64,000 bases of DNA from Datnioides undecimradiatus. Its lineage: Eukaryota; Chordata; Actinopteri; Lobotiformes; Datnioididae. The translations under genes and the position numbers were made by a program. Below, piece by piece: positions 26,379-39,539 of this stretch; position 1 is the stretch's first letter; each line of letters begins with the position of its first letter. A model generated the notes under the pieces. That model was not told the origin of the DNA. It searched no databases and saw only the letters and a program-made list of their open reading frames with translations. Location: NCBI GenBank assembly GCA_008933995.1, contig WARS01000071.1, forward strand, positions 6,334,350 through 6,398,349, given 5' to 3'.

Positions 26379-26470
26379 GCAGATACTGGAGAAAGAAACA
26401 GTACGCTGTCTGTCTACAGTGACTGACTGGTGACTAATGGACGTCTGGCTGCGCAGTTTTAAATTGGTTA
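26379..26470 (-). promoter_or_regulatory. Gene B relic promoter and leader exon
   Basis: It closely matches the gene D promoter: a TTTTAAAT TATA-like box (26457-26464), the leader around CAGTGACTGACTGGTGACTAAT and a donor (gtaagtaa, exon edge 26379). The promoter is better kept than the gene body and may still start transcripts. Confidence 0.55.
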
Positions 26471-26560
26471 GACGGCTAGCAGGATGTAGCAATTAAAGGG
26501 TGGAGATAATTAATGCTATTTTGCAACGTTCAAACCAATTAAATGCTGATGGAGACTGTT

Positions 26561-28299
26561 CAAATTCTTTAACTCTTATTGGGGGACTGAGAGCTCTGCA
26601 GTCATGAGCATTAATGTGCAACAGAACAGCAGAACAACACAGCGGTCTGCTAAAGATTTGCTGCCACTCTATTAATGTGTAACAGTCAAAACACTTTGAC
26701 ATTTGTCCTTTTTAACTGGTTGTTGCATGTTGTAACTATGTTTGATGTCATGTGTCATGTATTTTAAATCATTTCTGTCAAAAGGTGCAAAAAAACAGCA
26801 GGATATAATGAAAATCCATGCACATAGCTGCAGCGAGTGATTTGTCACCACGGACTGACTGCTCTGGCTGAAGACATTGTGTCTGAAAGTTTGCACCCAG
26901 GAAATGCAGGTGTAGAGTGAGCTAGAAGGTCGAAGAAATACTGAAAATCTAAAGGCTTACTTTCTCAGCACCACACAACATGAGACCAAAGAGCAGCGTT
27001 TAGCTCACACCAGCACCTACAACAAAATGAAAGGCCCTTAATACATTTTAAATAGCCAGTGTAATTATTTTCATGTTTATGGTCAATGTGTTTTCATTTT
27101 GCGTCTTTCTGTCTGTCTGTCTGTCTTTTTTTTTTTTTTTTACATTTTTATCTCTCTATGTGTAGTAACCTACCAATAAATGTGCACTTATGAATCAACT
27201 CCTTTGCTAGGGCCCATTGGATGTCATCAAACACACATTAAGTGAGTAAGGCATGCATGGTGCTAACACCGTGACATTCACTCCTACCAAGTGAGTCTTG
27301 CTTGATAGGCCTTTTGAGGTGTGTTTGTGACCGGGCTGTGCAGGTGAATGGCTAAAACTAGATATATAACAGGCTGCTGTGCCACCAAAGGATACCAGAT
27401 TGTGCCACTACAGATATGTGTCTACCCATACAAAATAAAAGAGTATGTTCCATTTACAAAAGCAAACAAACAATCATGCTTTTACACTAAAATTAATGTG
27501 ATAACTTTTCCTCGTTATAGAGCAACCTGACTGAAAGGTCCCTCATTAAAACCATCATTTTAATGACATAAGAGACCTAATTTTGTTCTTGTCTGGGCAG
27601 GTCAGAAACCATTAAGTGCTTGATAGACTCATTAGAACATACTCTGTATAAAGACAGGGGAGAGATTTATGTGCTGGTGTAACCTGTTCAGCTTTGCGTG
27701 TAAGGCTGATCACACTGGCTGTCGCGTTTTGAATGACCTGGAGGTTTTCTGTTGTTTGTTTGAGTCATTACAGCTGTCTAACCCTTTTGTACATGAATGC
27801 ATGAGTCACTTTCTCACTTACTGATGTTTGTGGACAAATTCAATTGTCTTTATGTTGTCACACATGTAACTGGAACGTGAACTGCATTTTGGAAGTGGTG
27901 GCTTAAATGTGCATTATTTATTTATTAGGGCCAACAAGAAGTCTGTTATTCTCGAATTAATTCAGGTCTTTCGATTTCCAGTTATTTTTATAATCAATAT
28001 ATTTCACTATCTACCTAACTTAACAGAAATGAGATCATCAAAGAGGAGAAATATGACTTTCAGAGTGTGTGTTATCAGAATGAGTGAGTGACTAATGTCA
28101 AAAGCTCCAGGGACATGGAAACTAATTGGAGACAGAAACAGAAAAATTCCAATGCGTCTGGGTGATGGAGACGAATTGCAACTCTAACACTGTTGTTGTT
28201 GAGCAGTAAAACGAGTTTTTCACTCGGCTCTTTTGGAGAAACTACAAAGAGAAGCAATCAAAAGACAGCTGCAATCGCAGACAACCTCAGTACAGCACA
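26561..28299. other. Intergenic DNA with no supported gene
   Basis: AT-rich sequence with a TCTG/T tract near 27110-27140. I see no gene. Confidence 0.5.
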
Positions 28300-28657
28300 G
28301 AACTTAGTATTTAAGAAAGAGTATGTTGGGTTAAGTGGCCTCTACCAACCGAATCAATACTGCTCCACACCATCCGCCCTTTAGAGTGTTGGGGAACCCA
28401 CTGTGTCCATAAAAAACATGAGATATACTCTGTAGACCCAATGTTTGATCTCTCTGTTCTGGGCTGCTGCACAAACATGGGGTTGCAACATGGTAGTTTA
28501 TGTGGAAGCAGGTCACTGCCTGTGTAGATATACGGGGCTCACTCTAGGCCAATGAAAATGCAACAATTCATAGTAACAGGTGATTGTATATTAATAGAAA
28601 CATAGTACTATGTTGTATTTCTAGATTCTCCTAAATCCTACACACTGCACCTTTAAA
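28300..28657. repeat. MITE-like fish repeat
   Basis: The right end reads CCTAAATCCTACACACTGCA then CCTTTA, the signature of a very common dispersed repeat of percomorph fishes (on the other strand TAAAGGTGCAGTGTGTAGGA). The left edge is not defined. Confidence 0.5.
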
Positions 28658-30303
28658 TGAATGTATTTGTGCAGTCTTTGAAATGATGTTCCTCTCAGTT
28701 TGTCACAGTTCCAAAGCCCAAAAGTAGCTGAACTGTCTGCGCATCACAAAATCAAATGGCTTTGGATGTTTAGATTAGTAGAGTAGGGTTTGCATGGACG
28801 TTTAGAGTGGTGTGTGAGTGTTCCCAGGCATTGATGACCAACATGTAAAACAGTAAAGCAAATTGTAGTAGAACTGCTGAAGGGGTGACAGCAGGGGTCA
28901 CCACAAAGGGTCAGAACGATAAAGTTAATAACCATCAAACAGCAAAACTAAAAATAAATCAGAGGAGGCACCCAGTTTTTTTATTCTTATTGTTTTGTTA
29001 CTGATCTACGTCATTGCAGTAAGCACAACATGGTAAGAACAACGTGGTATGGTTTGTACTCACTCACCTGCGTCTGCGCTACTTCTTATGTAATAATTTC
29101 ATCACACAAATCGAAGGACAGTCAAAAGTGACTTCATCAGCTCAGATTATTTTCCTGACAAACCTGACAGATTGGTCGACCTCGTTAATCATTTATTAGT
29201 CTTGCTGTTTGCCGACACCGCATTCCAGCAGCGTTGTGCACAAACCGGATTTGTGAAAACGTGTACCATACACGTGAACGTGTTTTCCTTTTTTGAGGGA
29301 ATCTCACTATAATGATCTACATTATAAGATACACTAAAGCTCATCAGTAGGTACTATTAAGAACGTTTTTGATAAAAGTAGCTTATAATTGGATGGTCAC
29401 GTCCTTTGAGAGACTGTTTCATGCATTTTATTCTTTCTGGGTGTTTTGCTCGTTACTTGCAGTTTGTTATGAATCAACAAAACAGTGCTGCTGATTTGCC
29501 GACCGATTCTCCAAGAATGGCACTTTCAGCAGCTTTTTCACATGTCAAGGAGTCACTTAATTCAAATATTAGTACTCCTTAAAGTCATTTATTTTGACAT
29601 GGCAGTGTACTGTGGTTCATCACACAATGCACTTAATGGCTGTAATGTAAAGAAGTGTTCCTGCGTCATCTAATTCTGTACCTTCTTTGAATGGCATTTC
29701 TGTGACTGACAGCCTGTTTCTATAGTACGTATGTGACAAAATCAAACAAAATGAACCAAAAGTGATCTGGGAAACTTGAATTTTATTTAGACTCGTTACA
29801 TATTGAGTATATAACAGTCATTATGTCATTATGTAAGACAAATCAAATTGCAAGTGGCTAAATTTAAACCAGGAAGAAGGCAACAATTTAACAGAGTTAG
29901 CTACAGCCGGCATATATGTAAGACAACCATATAATTAAGTAAGGCATGTCAGATTAAATGATGGCAGGGAAAAAACAAAACAAAACGAGAACATACACAC
30001 CCAACTGGTTTAGACATGTGTGAAATTCACAGAAACCAACAGAACAAGTGTACATACAAAGTGCATGCTGTTGTGCATAATGGAAAATATTAAATAATAA
30101 TTAATATACATTTGTATATCACCATGTACATGCAGTTCTGAATTGCTAAAAGTAATTAAATGCTTAGGATTTGGATCTCAATGTACAGCGCTTACAACCA
30201 AACTGTACACGTATACCGCTGAAGAATTAGCAAAATTATGCACCTAACAGTTTTGACAACTTTATTCATTGATAAGAATAACTACGCTACCATTTAAAGA
30301 TCT

Positions 30304-33300
30304 TTAATGACCAACAACACCTTGGTAGTCACAGCAATCACAACTTGCCCTGTAGACCAAAGTCTCTTGGCACTTTGTTTTGTAGGTTATCCCACCAGAA
30401 CATTGGTAGAAAGACGTTGGGTCTGCGGGGTCGGGGTAATTGCCATCAATCTTTCCTTGACAGAAATTTACAGCAGTGGATGTGGTTGTCGTTGTGGTAG
30501 GTCGAGTTGTAGTTGTAGTTGTAGTTGTAGTTGTAGTTGGAGTTGGAGTTGTAGTTGTAGTTGTAGTTCCTATTGTAAAGGAGTTGTGGTTTTCGTGAAG
30601 CTGGAGTTGAGTTAGTAGTTGTGGTGGCTGGCTAGGAAAATCTGTTAGCTAGAAGAGTCAGATATTATTTTAATTAGTTATTTTTGGACCCTGCGAATAT
30701 TATGTCAGGTTTAAAGCAAGAGTTCTAAAATAATAAGCATCATTTTCACAAAGCTTAATAAAAGAAAGTGAATATCAAAGGTGATTACATCAATGCAAAT
30801 GGCATTAACATAATCACATTCACACTAAAAAACACCAACCCATGACAGGATAGACATTTTTTCAGTCTTATGGTTAGCTTCCCTGGAACAAGGAGCGAGA
30901 GGTGGCTGATGAAGGGTAGCGGTTCTGTTTACAGAACTGTCCACTGAAGTCATCCAGGTCCAGCGACCAGACAACGGCTCCTCCAAAGTTGCCAGCTTTT
31001 AGGTAACTGATCTGAGAGGACGAGAAGAAAAAGATCTTAATAGCCGGGTCATGTGCTGATAAAATATCTTATCTAAAGAGACTGTGTACAAACAGTCAAC
31101 TGCAAAGAATCTCATAGTTTAAGTTGAACACAGTAGTAGTTTAATGGAGAACTGTTGAACAGATGATTACCTTTTCATCAAGGCTGCTGTCTTTATCAAC
31201 CAACCCACTGATTTCTTTTGACGCATATGAACTCTCTGTCAGGAATCAGGAAGGTGTTACTGTCTCTCTGGGTCGTAAAGGCAAATCTGCAAGGGTCAAA
31301 TGTCACATTTAGATCTAATAGAAACAGAAACAGAAATTTGTCTTATTTTGATACAGTAAAATAGTTTCCCCCATATCTAGGTGTTATCTAAAGGTGCAAT
31401 CGAACAGTTTTCGGGATTAGTGTCTTCTGTTCCTGAACAACCCAAGTAAAAGACCAACAGCAGTCTGAAGAGCTGACAAGCACGCAGTATTAAAGTGGGA
31501 AGTTGTTGCTGTAGGTCCGGAGGGAGCGCTGTTTTTTTTCCTGCGGCATTTGGCAGCAAAGCAACTCTATTCCTCTCTTCACATTGAAATTCAAATGTCT
31601 TTGTATTGCAAAAATACAAACTAGGGCCTTTCGTTACTGTGAATTTTCACAGATGATTATACTATAGTAAAACTAACAAATATGCAGCTTTACCTCATAA
31701 GAAGCCCAGAATCCATCTTCGCCTGTGTAGCGGCCTTCCCTACCAGGACCACTGGCTGGTGCTCCAACACCAGTGGATGAAGAGGCGAGCTTAAAAACTA
31801 TCCCTAACGCTGCCAACCCCAAGTTTAGCTTCTGCTATGGTGCCCCTTGGTCTTTCCAATACTGCATGGCTGAGTTCTAAAAAGTGGAAAAAAAAAAGAA
31901 AACTATTAGGGTGAAAGGAAATCTCTACATAGACAGGTGTTCAGTTGAAATGTGAATCCAGTGCACTTGCAGTGTTCAAGTAGACGTTGACTCCAGTGTC
32001 TTGGGATCCCCGGAATAAGGGGCTGTGATGTGCTGTGGCACTCTCCGAGGCGCCATGAAAGTTGAATGTCAGCACGTTAATGAAATCTAGTTGCCTGATA
32101 AAATGCAGAGGAGATCACGCCCACCCAACTGGCGACAGTGCAGCAGCTAATGATGGCTATACGTCAATAAAGATATGAACTGCGTCTTTACGTTGTATCT
32201 TTCCGACTTCTGTAAGTGGCATCGATGGTTGATCTTCACCAGAGACACTAGCACTGGAGAATTAAGCTCCCTCATGTTTGCTGTACTCTGTTCTCAGCTA
32301 CAAAGGCAGCCCCACCTCCTTGGATACGAGAAACATGGTTAAATATGAAATTTGATATTTTATACATGGCATGTAGTATAGCATATTGAAAGTGACAGGT
32401 CAGAGAAAATTGTGGTCTGGACCTGCAAAAGCATTGTGAATCTCAGCTTGTTCAAAGTTTGGTTGGTTTGTGTCCAGTCAAGGTTTGGGCTATCAAACCC
32501 CTTGGCTCTCAGTAGTGGATAAGACTGATGAAGGTTCTTCTCTGTGTTTGTAAGTTGATGATTATTGCACTGAATCTAGTAAATGTTTGAACAAAACATC
32601 GCTGTCAAGAAGCACAAATTCATTCTACTTAGATAACAACTGATTACTCAAATTCGCAACATTGCAATAGTGTATTCCTGCTAATTTGCTATTACGCTGA
32701 TGCTTTTGTTGTTAGTGTAGTTGTTAAAAGTAATTAATTGCATATGTTTGTGTTTGCCTACGGAATCATACTAACACATTTTGTAATCATTCATGTCACA
32801 AGTGGTGTTATGTATGAAACAGAGAGAGCATAAAAAGAAGTTGATATCCTGATGTCACCCATACGTGTTTGGACTCCCATTTTGAAGCCCAGAGTTTGGC
32901 ATTACGGACATTGCAACTTGGGTTTTCGTTTTATTTTTTTTTTTTTTTGGACGTGACCATGTTTGGACGAGAGGACAGAGACTCATTGCTTTGCCTCTAT
33001 CCTGATTGCAAGTTACTGTAAGGTAACAATGCTATAAACTAAAGCCTAACCTGCTTTACCAATTTAATTCTAAATGGGGCTATAATTAATAAACATCACA
33101 CTGTAATAAACCAGCAATTGAGTCCATAAACATCAGGTAAATGTTTACTGCACTCAACAAAAATCTGGGTGAGAGAAGTTTAATTTCGCTCAGATCTTTG
33201 AACACCTTCTCTCTGAGATCGATGAGATTGCCCCTGCTGGGCTATTATTAGAAAAACATGGTTTATGTTGGCATTGACTTTACTCAAACCTGAAGTACAC

Positions 33301-35640
33301 TTCTTGTGTAGCCAATGGCAAAAGGGCTTTAAACTTGTTTTTAAACTTATTATCAAGACCGGTAGATTACAGTGCTGGTTGGGCCTCTTGCCCTAAAACA
33401 AGCAAAAGGCCTCAACGTTCATGTAAGTAACTTACTTTTGTGTGTTAAACTTCAAGCCACCAACTGCCAACAGGGTTTTGAGCTGCGGGTTTCTGTGGGA
33501 GCATAAAAAGGTTGTCTAAGCCAGGTTAATAAAAACACAAGTTTCAACTAATATTCACAGTATTTTCACTGATAAAGCAATCGACCTTGACGGAGTCCAT
33601 TGAAGGACTGATAGCCTTGTGTGTCAGCTGCACTTCTGGGGACCAGCTCATTTTGGTTGTTGATGTCAGCAAAGGCGTAGATCAGATGGGTGCACTGGTT
33701 CGGATCGATATCTGAAACTATGAACTTCCCATCGTCCGCTCTGTTTTCAGCTAAGCTGTTATAGTAACACACCAGCTTGTAGGAAGAGGCTGAGCGATGG
33801 GAGGAAATCATGATGTTTTAATAAGCTTTGGAAGAAATTATCTCAAAAGATTAATAACTGTAGTCTGTTTATTATGATAAATGTTTATCATAAACTTACC
33901 CAGGCTGTCATGATCAAGCAGGAGACCTCACAAACAGAGATTTAATTACATGCGAAAGCGGAAAAGAACAAAGTTTAACACGTCAGTTCAGATGTCAATG
34001 ATGGTCTCTGGATGGTTGTTTTTTCTTTATATTGAGATATTGGGCAGTATTGTCAGATTTCGCATCCATCGCAGCATATTTGAGATGAACAGAATTTCAT
34101 TTTGCACTTTTAAAAATTCAACAGCATTATATTATCGGAGAAACAGTAAACTTAGTACACTGGATAATCCACAGACTCACTGTCGACATTGTGGAATATC
34201 CCGAGTAATGGGGACACTGTTTCTGAAAAGAGTCGCTTGTGAATTTTCCATTCACTTTCACTGTGTTCTCACTGTGTAATCTGAGATACAAAAACACATG
34301 TAAACAAAACAAATGCATAGCTCTATGCCACCGGAGATGAGTGAGATTTTTGGAATTTTAGGTGAACTGTGTTTTTCCTTTAAAGCAGAATTTGCTTGAG
34401 CAGCATGCCTTACCTGCAGTTACAGTGAACTTGAACATGTTGATACTTCCAGCATAAGTAGAAATAGAAGAAACAGAAAAACATATTTAATGTGTGTAAA
34501 ATATAAACACTATTTATTATAAACTTCATTATAGATACAAAGATCATATAATTCTAGCTCAATTCATTAAGGTATTTGCAACATCAAAGATGTTTATATT
34601 AATTCAGTCTTGTACTTTTCTATATAATGTAAATATGTATTAGATGTAACCAAAAACAGTTGAGTTGAACAGGCTTATCATTTACTCTTACATTATTGCA
34701 TTTTACTTTTGTACATATCTATAAATATATCTATCTATTTATGAACTCGTCAGATTCTCGCAATGGCAAAACAATGTCAGTAAGTGGCTGAAAATAGACC
34801 CCTGAGTATTTTAGCAATCTAGAGACTCAGACTGAAGATCATATGATATGACACCAATAAAACATGCCACAGTGTGTCACCTCTGCAGAACCACACAACA
34901 CAACAGTACATTTCTTAGAACGCACAATGTACATTGGATTCAGCAGTATTTATTGCATCATTTCATAATTGTAATCATTTTTAAAAATGTAATCTTTATA
35001 GTTTTAGTGTGGCTCATTGAGATCTAGATATTCTTGCCTCAACGATAAGTTTCTCCTAAGGCCCTGTGACAGCCACAGCTCAGAATAAGGCAGGTAAGAA
35101 TCTGAATTAGAAGAGGGAGAAAGGCCAGGTGAGAGCTAATTTGAAAAACTTGACTTCAAAATCTGTTCATCAGTCTTGAATGTTCATTCACATTGTCTCA
35201 GAAGACAAGGGTCACTATCATACTCTGAGATGGTGTGGTGTGTGTCCAGCTGGTGTTATTTATTACTCTCAGCGGTTACAGGGTGTGGGTTTACTAGAAA
35301 AGTACTAAAATTGCTATTTTGTGTGTGTCGGCGCGCTTGTGTAAGCTGATATTTAAACACACATCCAACCAAAACATTTTAAGGTTTAATTGCAATATCA
35401 CGAGACAACACAGCTGTAAATGCCTGAACTGATGTAATTTGTCACAGCAATACTAACATCATACACAAGAGAAATTTGGTTGAGTGCCCTCATTGTTTAA
35501 TCCTCCCTTAAAAATAGGTGTAGTCTGGCTAACAGCAGTTACAGAGATGGAGTGAGCTATGGCAACACATAAAATCAATTGGGTAAAATGAGAGTAGGGC
35601 ACTTACAGGTACGGTGAATGAAGCGAAGGTTCCTGTGAAG
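30304..35640 (-). pseudogene. Chitinase gene C, recent pseudogene with intact chitin-binding exon
   Basis: All eleven coding exons are recognisable, including 34413-34438 (start), 33586-33789, 33436-33492, 31971-32094, 31694-31876, 31171-31286, 30883-31011 and 30304-30641. Lesions seen: the 205-base exon is 204, the 117-base exon is 116 and the 133-base exon is 129, giving three frameshifts. The donor at 30882 is changed from GT to GG. The catalytic motif is DSPNLDWT, and the GGWNFG motif is GGLKFN as in D. The last exon is still open: a Thr-rich linker and a six-Cys CBM14 ending CDCCDYQGVVGH. A full-length chitinase cannot be made; a truncated or chitin-binding product is conceivable but unsupported. 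Confidence 0.88.
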
Positions 35641-35690
35641 TGGCTGATGCCTGACTGACTCTGCACGGCCAGCATTTTTAAATAGAGAGT
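35607..35690 (-). promoter_or_regulatory. Gene C promoter and leader exon
   Basis: A TTTTAAAT box (35676-35683) and a leader ending at donor gtaagt (exon edge 35607) line up with those of B and D. GGTGGAGATAATTAA lies further upstream, as in both. Confidence 0.55.
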
Positions 35691-36389
35691 AGACAGCTGA
35701 GGTATGTAGCAATTAAAAATGGGTGGAGATAATTAACGTAAGTTTGCAATGTTCTGAGCAATTAGACAGTGATTGAAACTAGGCTAAAAGTGCAGTCAAT
35801 TCTCTTTATGACTTTAAAAGTTTTATCCTCAAAGTTTTGTTTGCTGAAATACCAATATGCCACAAGCTTTATGTTTCTGTGTGTTTGGATCTTCTGGCAC
35901 TCATTTTGGGTACTCTAAAGCGTAAATGTTTGTAGACACAGTAGACACAATTGAATTTGTAGAAAGATTGTGACATCAGCATAATGATGTGCTGTTACAT
36001 CGAATACACAGTGATTAAAGAACACACCCGCAAAAGGGTTAGCTGCAATGAAAGTGAAAGTGAAAACAACGCAATTAGTTGGCTAGTATTAATGAAACCA
36101 AATAAACTGCACACACACCTGTTGGGGATTTAAAACTTAGTGCATTCCTTAAATAGTATTCACTTGTTTTGATTGTTTTGATTGTTGTTCCTCCTCAATC
36201 CACCCACCGTTTATTACACGTAAAGCAGAATGGAAGAGCTGTGTAAATTCAACAATTAACTAAATAGTAGGAAACCAAATATGTATGAAACTGTCTTCAA
36301 CCACAAGACACACGCACAGTGATGACACATTTAATGTAATTTTACCCTTACAATGTTTGCTTTATAAGGAATAAGGACAAAACAAGAGG

Positions 36390-36480
36390 AGCTTTATTGA
36401 TCCCGAAAGGAAATTGTTATGCCAGAGATTTCACCAAATTACAGTGGCAGACAGTGCAGAACAGAATATAAACAGAATAA
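36390..36480 (+). repeat. Short fish retroelement tail
   Basis: AGCTTTATTGATCCCGAAAG then GAAATTGTTA matches a widespread teleost repeat end (TTTATTGATCCC followed by GGAAATT). Fragment only. Confidence 0.45.
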
Positions 36481-37734
36481 ATGATCAACTCTAGTGACAG
36501 ATAAGAAAAGAAGTATATGAAAAGTAAAACAAGAGCTACTTAAAAAAGAGATAGGCGGCGTGTAGGCTAACAAAGTGTAAATTACAGTGACAAAACCATT
36601 GACCGTTTCTGTGAATGAGTGACAAAGGTAAATCAAAGTAAAGGTAATTTCTGAAAGTTATGAAAGAAAAATTGGGCAAAGGTAGAGAATGCTATAGTAC
36701 ATTGTGAAAAAGGATGAAAGCAGAATCTGCAAGACAATGAGTGTAACTAAATTATTTATCTAGGAATATTGCACATGATTGCGCCAACATTGCACATGAT
36801 AGTGTAAACATAGTGACAACTAGGTAGAATATATTTTGTGTATCCATGAGCTGTACATGTCAATATTAAATCGCAATTATAAATTGCAGTTCAATTTGAA
36901 TGAGGCATTGATGCGGATCGGCCCTACATCTCCTCCCTTATATCCACTATGCAACCACAAAAGATCAGTAAAAGCAGCATGTATCGCGATGTATGTAACG
37001 CGGATGATTGTCAGAGACCTGTCATATTCATTTCCAGGCTTTGCTAATTTGGTAAATCATGTACACTGCAAAGTATTTATACACACACAAATCACATAAA
37101 CTTCCGCTTGGTGTTTATATATATATACAGACAATACTGAATAGGAGTTTAGGTTTGAGCTGCCTGATATAATTTTACAATTAACGGTTGCTTGTGGAAT
37201 GGTTAGGTCAATAAGTAATTTGTGATATGAGGTGAATTTAAATGAGTCAACTACAACTTTAAATTTTAATAATGCCTCTTACAAACGTTCATACACATGG
37301 GCTAGAGTTTACATGCAGTAGCAGTAGATGCAGATTTACCCCAGTCCCAGTCTCAACTCTTTTTTCACATGTTTTGTGTGCACACAGCGTTATGAGGCCC
37401 CTGAACTGGGTCTTTTCCTAAATACGCTAAAGCACCATTATTCCTAACCCAAGAGGCAGTGAAAGAAGGTTGGCCTCCCCACTTGTTGCTATATCGTTCC
37501 CTTTGATAGCTGCAAAGGTAACCTGCTGATCAATGTTATTTACTTCACCCATTGGTGGTTTTGATATTTTGGCTGACCTGTGCATGTACAGGCTTTATTA
37601 TTACATCATTTTATACTAAAGAATTAGGATCAATTTTTCAGACTATTTTGTCCCAATTTGCTTAACCTCTGTTAGAAGAGGGAGCTAAAGAGTTGAAGTT
37701 TCAGGCTGAGATACATTTTTCATGAATCTATTTT

Positions 37735-37936
37735 TTGTTTGCATGTACTTTTCTAAAATAAAATGTGCTTCATTGCCTTATTTACAGTACCTGAATCTTT
37801 TTCTTTCTTTACCATCTTCTTTTAGTTCTTTTGGAGGGAGAAAACTCAAACTTTATATCTAAGGGAAATGACTGTTTCTTAATAGGATGCTTACGCCCGC
37901 AGGTGAAACCTATGCTCCACGTGCAGTAAATCAGCC
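37735..37936. repeat. Duplicated segment, copy 1 left part
   Basis: Nearly identical to about 40176-40393 (for example GTTTGCATGTACTTTTCTAA). Its continuation is found after 39008, so about 1.07 kb of retroelement DNA interrupts copy 1. Confidence 0.85.
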
Positions 37937-38217
37937 ATCATGTTAAACTTTGCGTGTATGGCAAAGGTTGCTGTATTTAAATTAGTTGGCACTTTTCTGT
38001 AAAGGGGTCATAGCAGTAGTCTAACCTGTTTGAGATGAGTACGAGTCAGTTTCTCAGAACCTGGTATAACAATTATTCTAAGTATGTCACGTATGTCACA
38101 TATGAGGCTTAAATCTGCAGACCTCAGATGTTGAAAGATTTAAGCCTCCTCGGGAAATACAGTCTGCTTTGACCCTTCTTGTACGCTGTCTCCATGTGTC
38201 TGGACTAGTCCAGCTTG

Positions 38218-38799
38218 TCATCCAGGTGCACTCCCAGGTACTTGGGGGACAACCTCCACCTCCGTGTCTCGGATGGTGACTGGGGCCGGTGAGGGCCTCC
38301 TCCTCCGGAAGTCACTCACCATTTCCTTAGTTTTGTAGATGTTCAGCTGGAGGTGATTGAGGTTGCACCAGTCCACAAAGTCCGCAATGGTGCCCCTGTA
38401 CTCCTCTTCTCGACCTCCACTTATACAGCTGACGATGGCTGAGTCATCAGAAAACGTCTGAAGAAAGAAAGCGTCGGTGTTGTACTGGAAGTCTGATGTG
38501 TAGATTGTGAAGAGGAAAGAGGACAAGACAGTTCCTTGTGGGGCCCCTGTGCTACTCAGGAGTGTGCTGGAGACACAGTTCTTTAGTGGCACAAACTGTG
38601 GCCTGCAAGACAGGTAGTCCGTCGTCCAGTCCACCAGTGCTGGCTCCACCTGTAGCAACTTCATCTTCTCACTCAGCCGTCCTGGCTGAATTGTGTTGAA
38701 GGCACTTGAGAAGTGGAAGAGCATGATCCTTACAGTCGCATCAGAGGAGTCTAGATGGCCATTGATCCTCTGCAGCAAGTAGATGAGGGCATCATCCAC
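38218..38799 (-). mobile_element. Non-LTR retrotransposon reverse transcriptase fragment
   Basis: An open stretch of 193 codons reads DDALIYLLQRINGHLDSSDA, LFHFSSAFNTIQP, STGAPQGTVLSSFLFTIYTS, QTFSDDSAIVSC and DFVDWCNLNHLQLN. These are reverse-transcriptase blocks; the FSDD box corresponds to the catalytic YxDD/FxDD. Known: such sequences occur in Rex1/L2 (CR1-like) fish LINEs. The 5' part, including an endonuclease, is absent. Confidence 0.85.
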
Positions 38800-38894
38800 A
38801 CCGATGACGATGATGATGATGATGATGAATTAGGACCTATGAATTGACCGTAGGCGTGAATGTGACTGTTACAGTTTGTCTGTCTCTATTTGTT

Positions 38895-39025
38895 GGCCCA
38901 GCAACAGACCGGCGAGCTGTCCTAGGTGTACCCTTCCTCCCACTCAATGACTGCTGGGATAGGATCCAGCACCCCCCTGACCCTGAGAGAGATAAATCAG
39001 GTACAGAAAATGGATGGATGGATTT
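38895..39025 (+). repeat. Retroelement 3' tail with GGAT repeats
   Basis: ACTGCTGGGATAGGATCCAG then CACCCCCCTGACCCTGAGAG and AAAATGGATGGATGGATT is a very common fish LINE/SINE 3' end. It is on the strand opposite to the neighbouring reverse transcriptase, so two insertions or an inversion are involved. Confidence 0.6.
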
Positions 39026-39330
39026 TCTTGATTGTCAGAAACAAGGACAGATTTTAACTATGTGATTTAATAGTTCAGCTGTGTTCTAGCACACACATGC
39101 CAGACATATTGTGCACAAGGAAGTTTTTTTTCACACTCTCCTTAATAATGTTTACTCATTGTGGAAATTGTTGGGTGTAATTGATTTAAAGAATACAGTT
39201 AAGACCAGCTCTGTGTGTAAAGTGCCCGGAGATTGCCTCTGTCATGATTTGGTACTACACAAAAACTGAACTGATGGTAAACCAGATGACCATATTTCTG
39301 TTTTATTTTACTTTTATAAATATAATTGAC
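39008..39330. repeat. Duplicated segment, copy 1 right part
   Basis: It matches 40432-40690, including TTTTCTTGATTGTCAGAAAC, CACACATGCCAGACATATTG and CTGAACTGATGGTAAACC. Confidence 0.85.
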
Positions 39331-39539
39331 ACATGAATATGTTTTCATTTTTCTCTTCTTTTTTCTAGATCTGAACTGCTCCAAACAGGAGTAAACAATA
39401 TGTTTGAAAATGTATGAAAACAACAGAATTAATCAAACCATCAGAAAACCAATGGGTAATGACTGAAAAACAATGAGAAATTAATGGAAAGTCAACAAGT
39501 AATTCCCCTCATTTTTCTTTCCCAGCTTAATGTTGAGTG

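Larger units (their letters stand above)
23740..26560. repeat. Duplication unit B (chitinase-bearing)
   Basis: Parts match units C and D in the same order: the 3' UTR block (GGTATTTTATTAATTTA; TAAATATGTGCAATATGCAA), an exon pair, intron-1 sequence (TTTGGCAA near 25917), the leader exon and the motif GGTGGAGATAATT upstream of it. Most of the gene body between about 24140 and 24430 is deleted relative to D. Confidence 0.65.
29770..36130. repeat. Duplication unit C (chitinase-bearing)
   Basis: Homologous to unit D from the 3' UTR (ATTATGTAAGACAAATC, with candidate poly(A) signal at 29782-29787 on the minus strand) through the promoter and on to about 36.1 kb (compare 36020-36120 with 50385-50520). 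The exon sequences are close to those of gene D, so C and D are the most recent pair. Confidence 0.7.

Noticed and set aside
30457-30615. A Cys/Ser-rich plus-strand frame near 30.5 kb
   Set aside because: It is the antisense of the Thr linker of pseudogene C.
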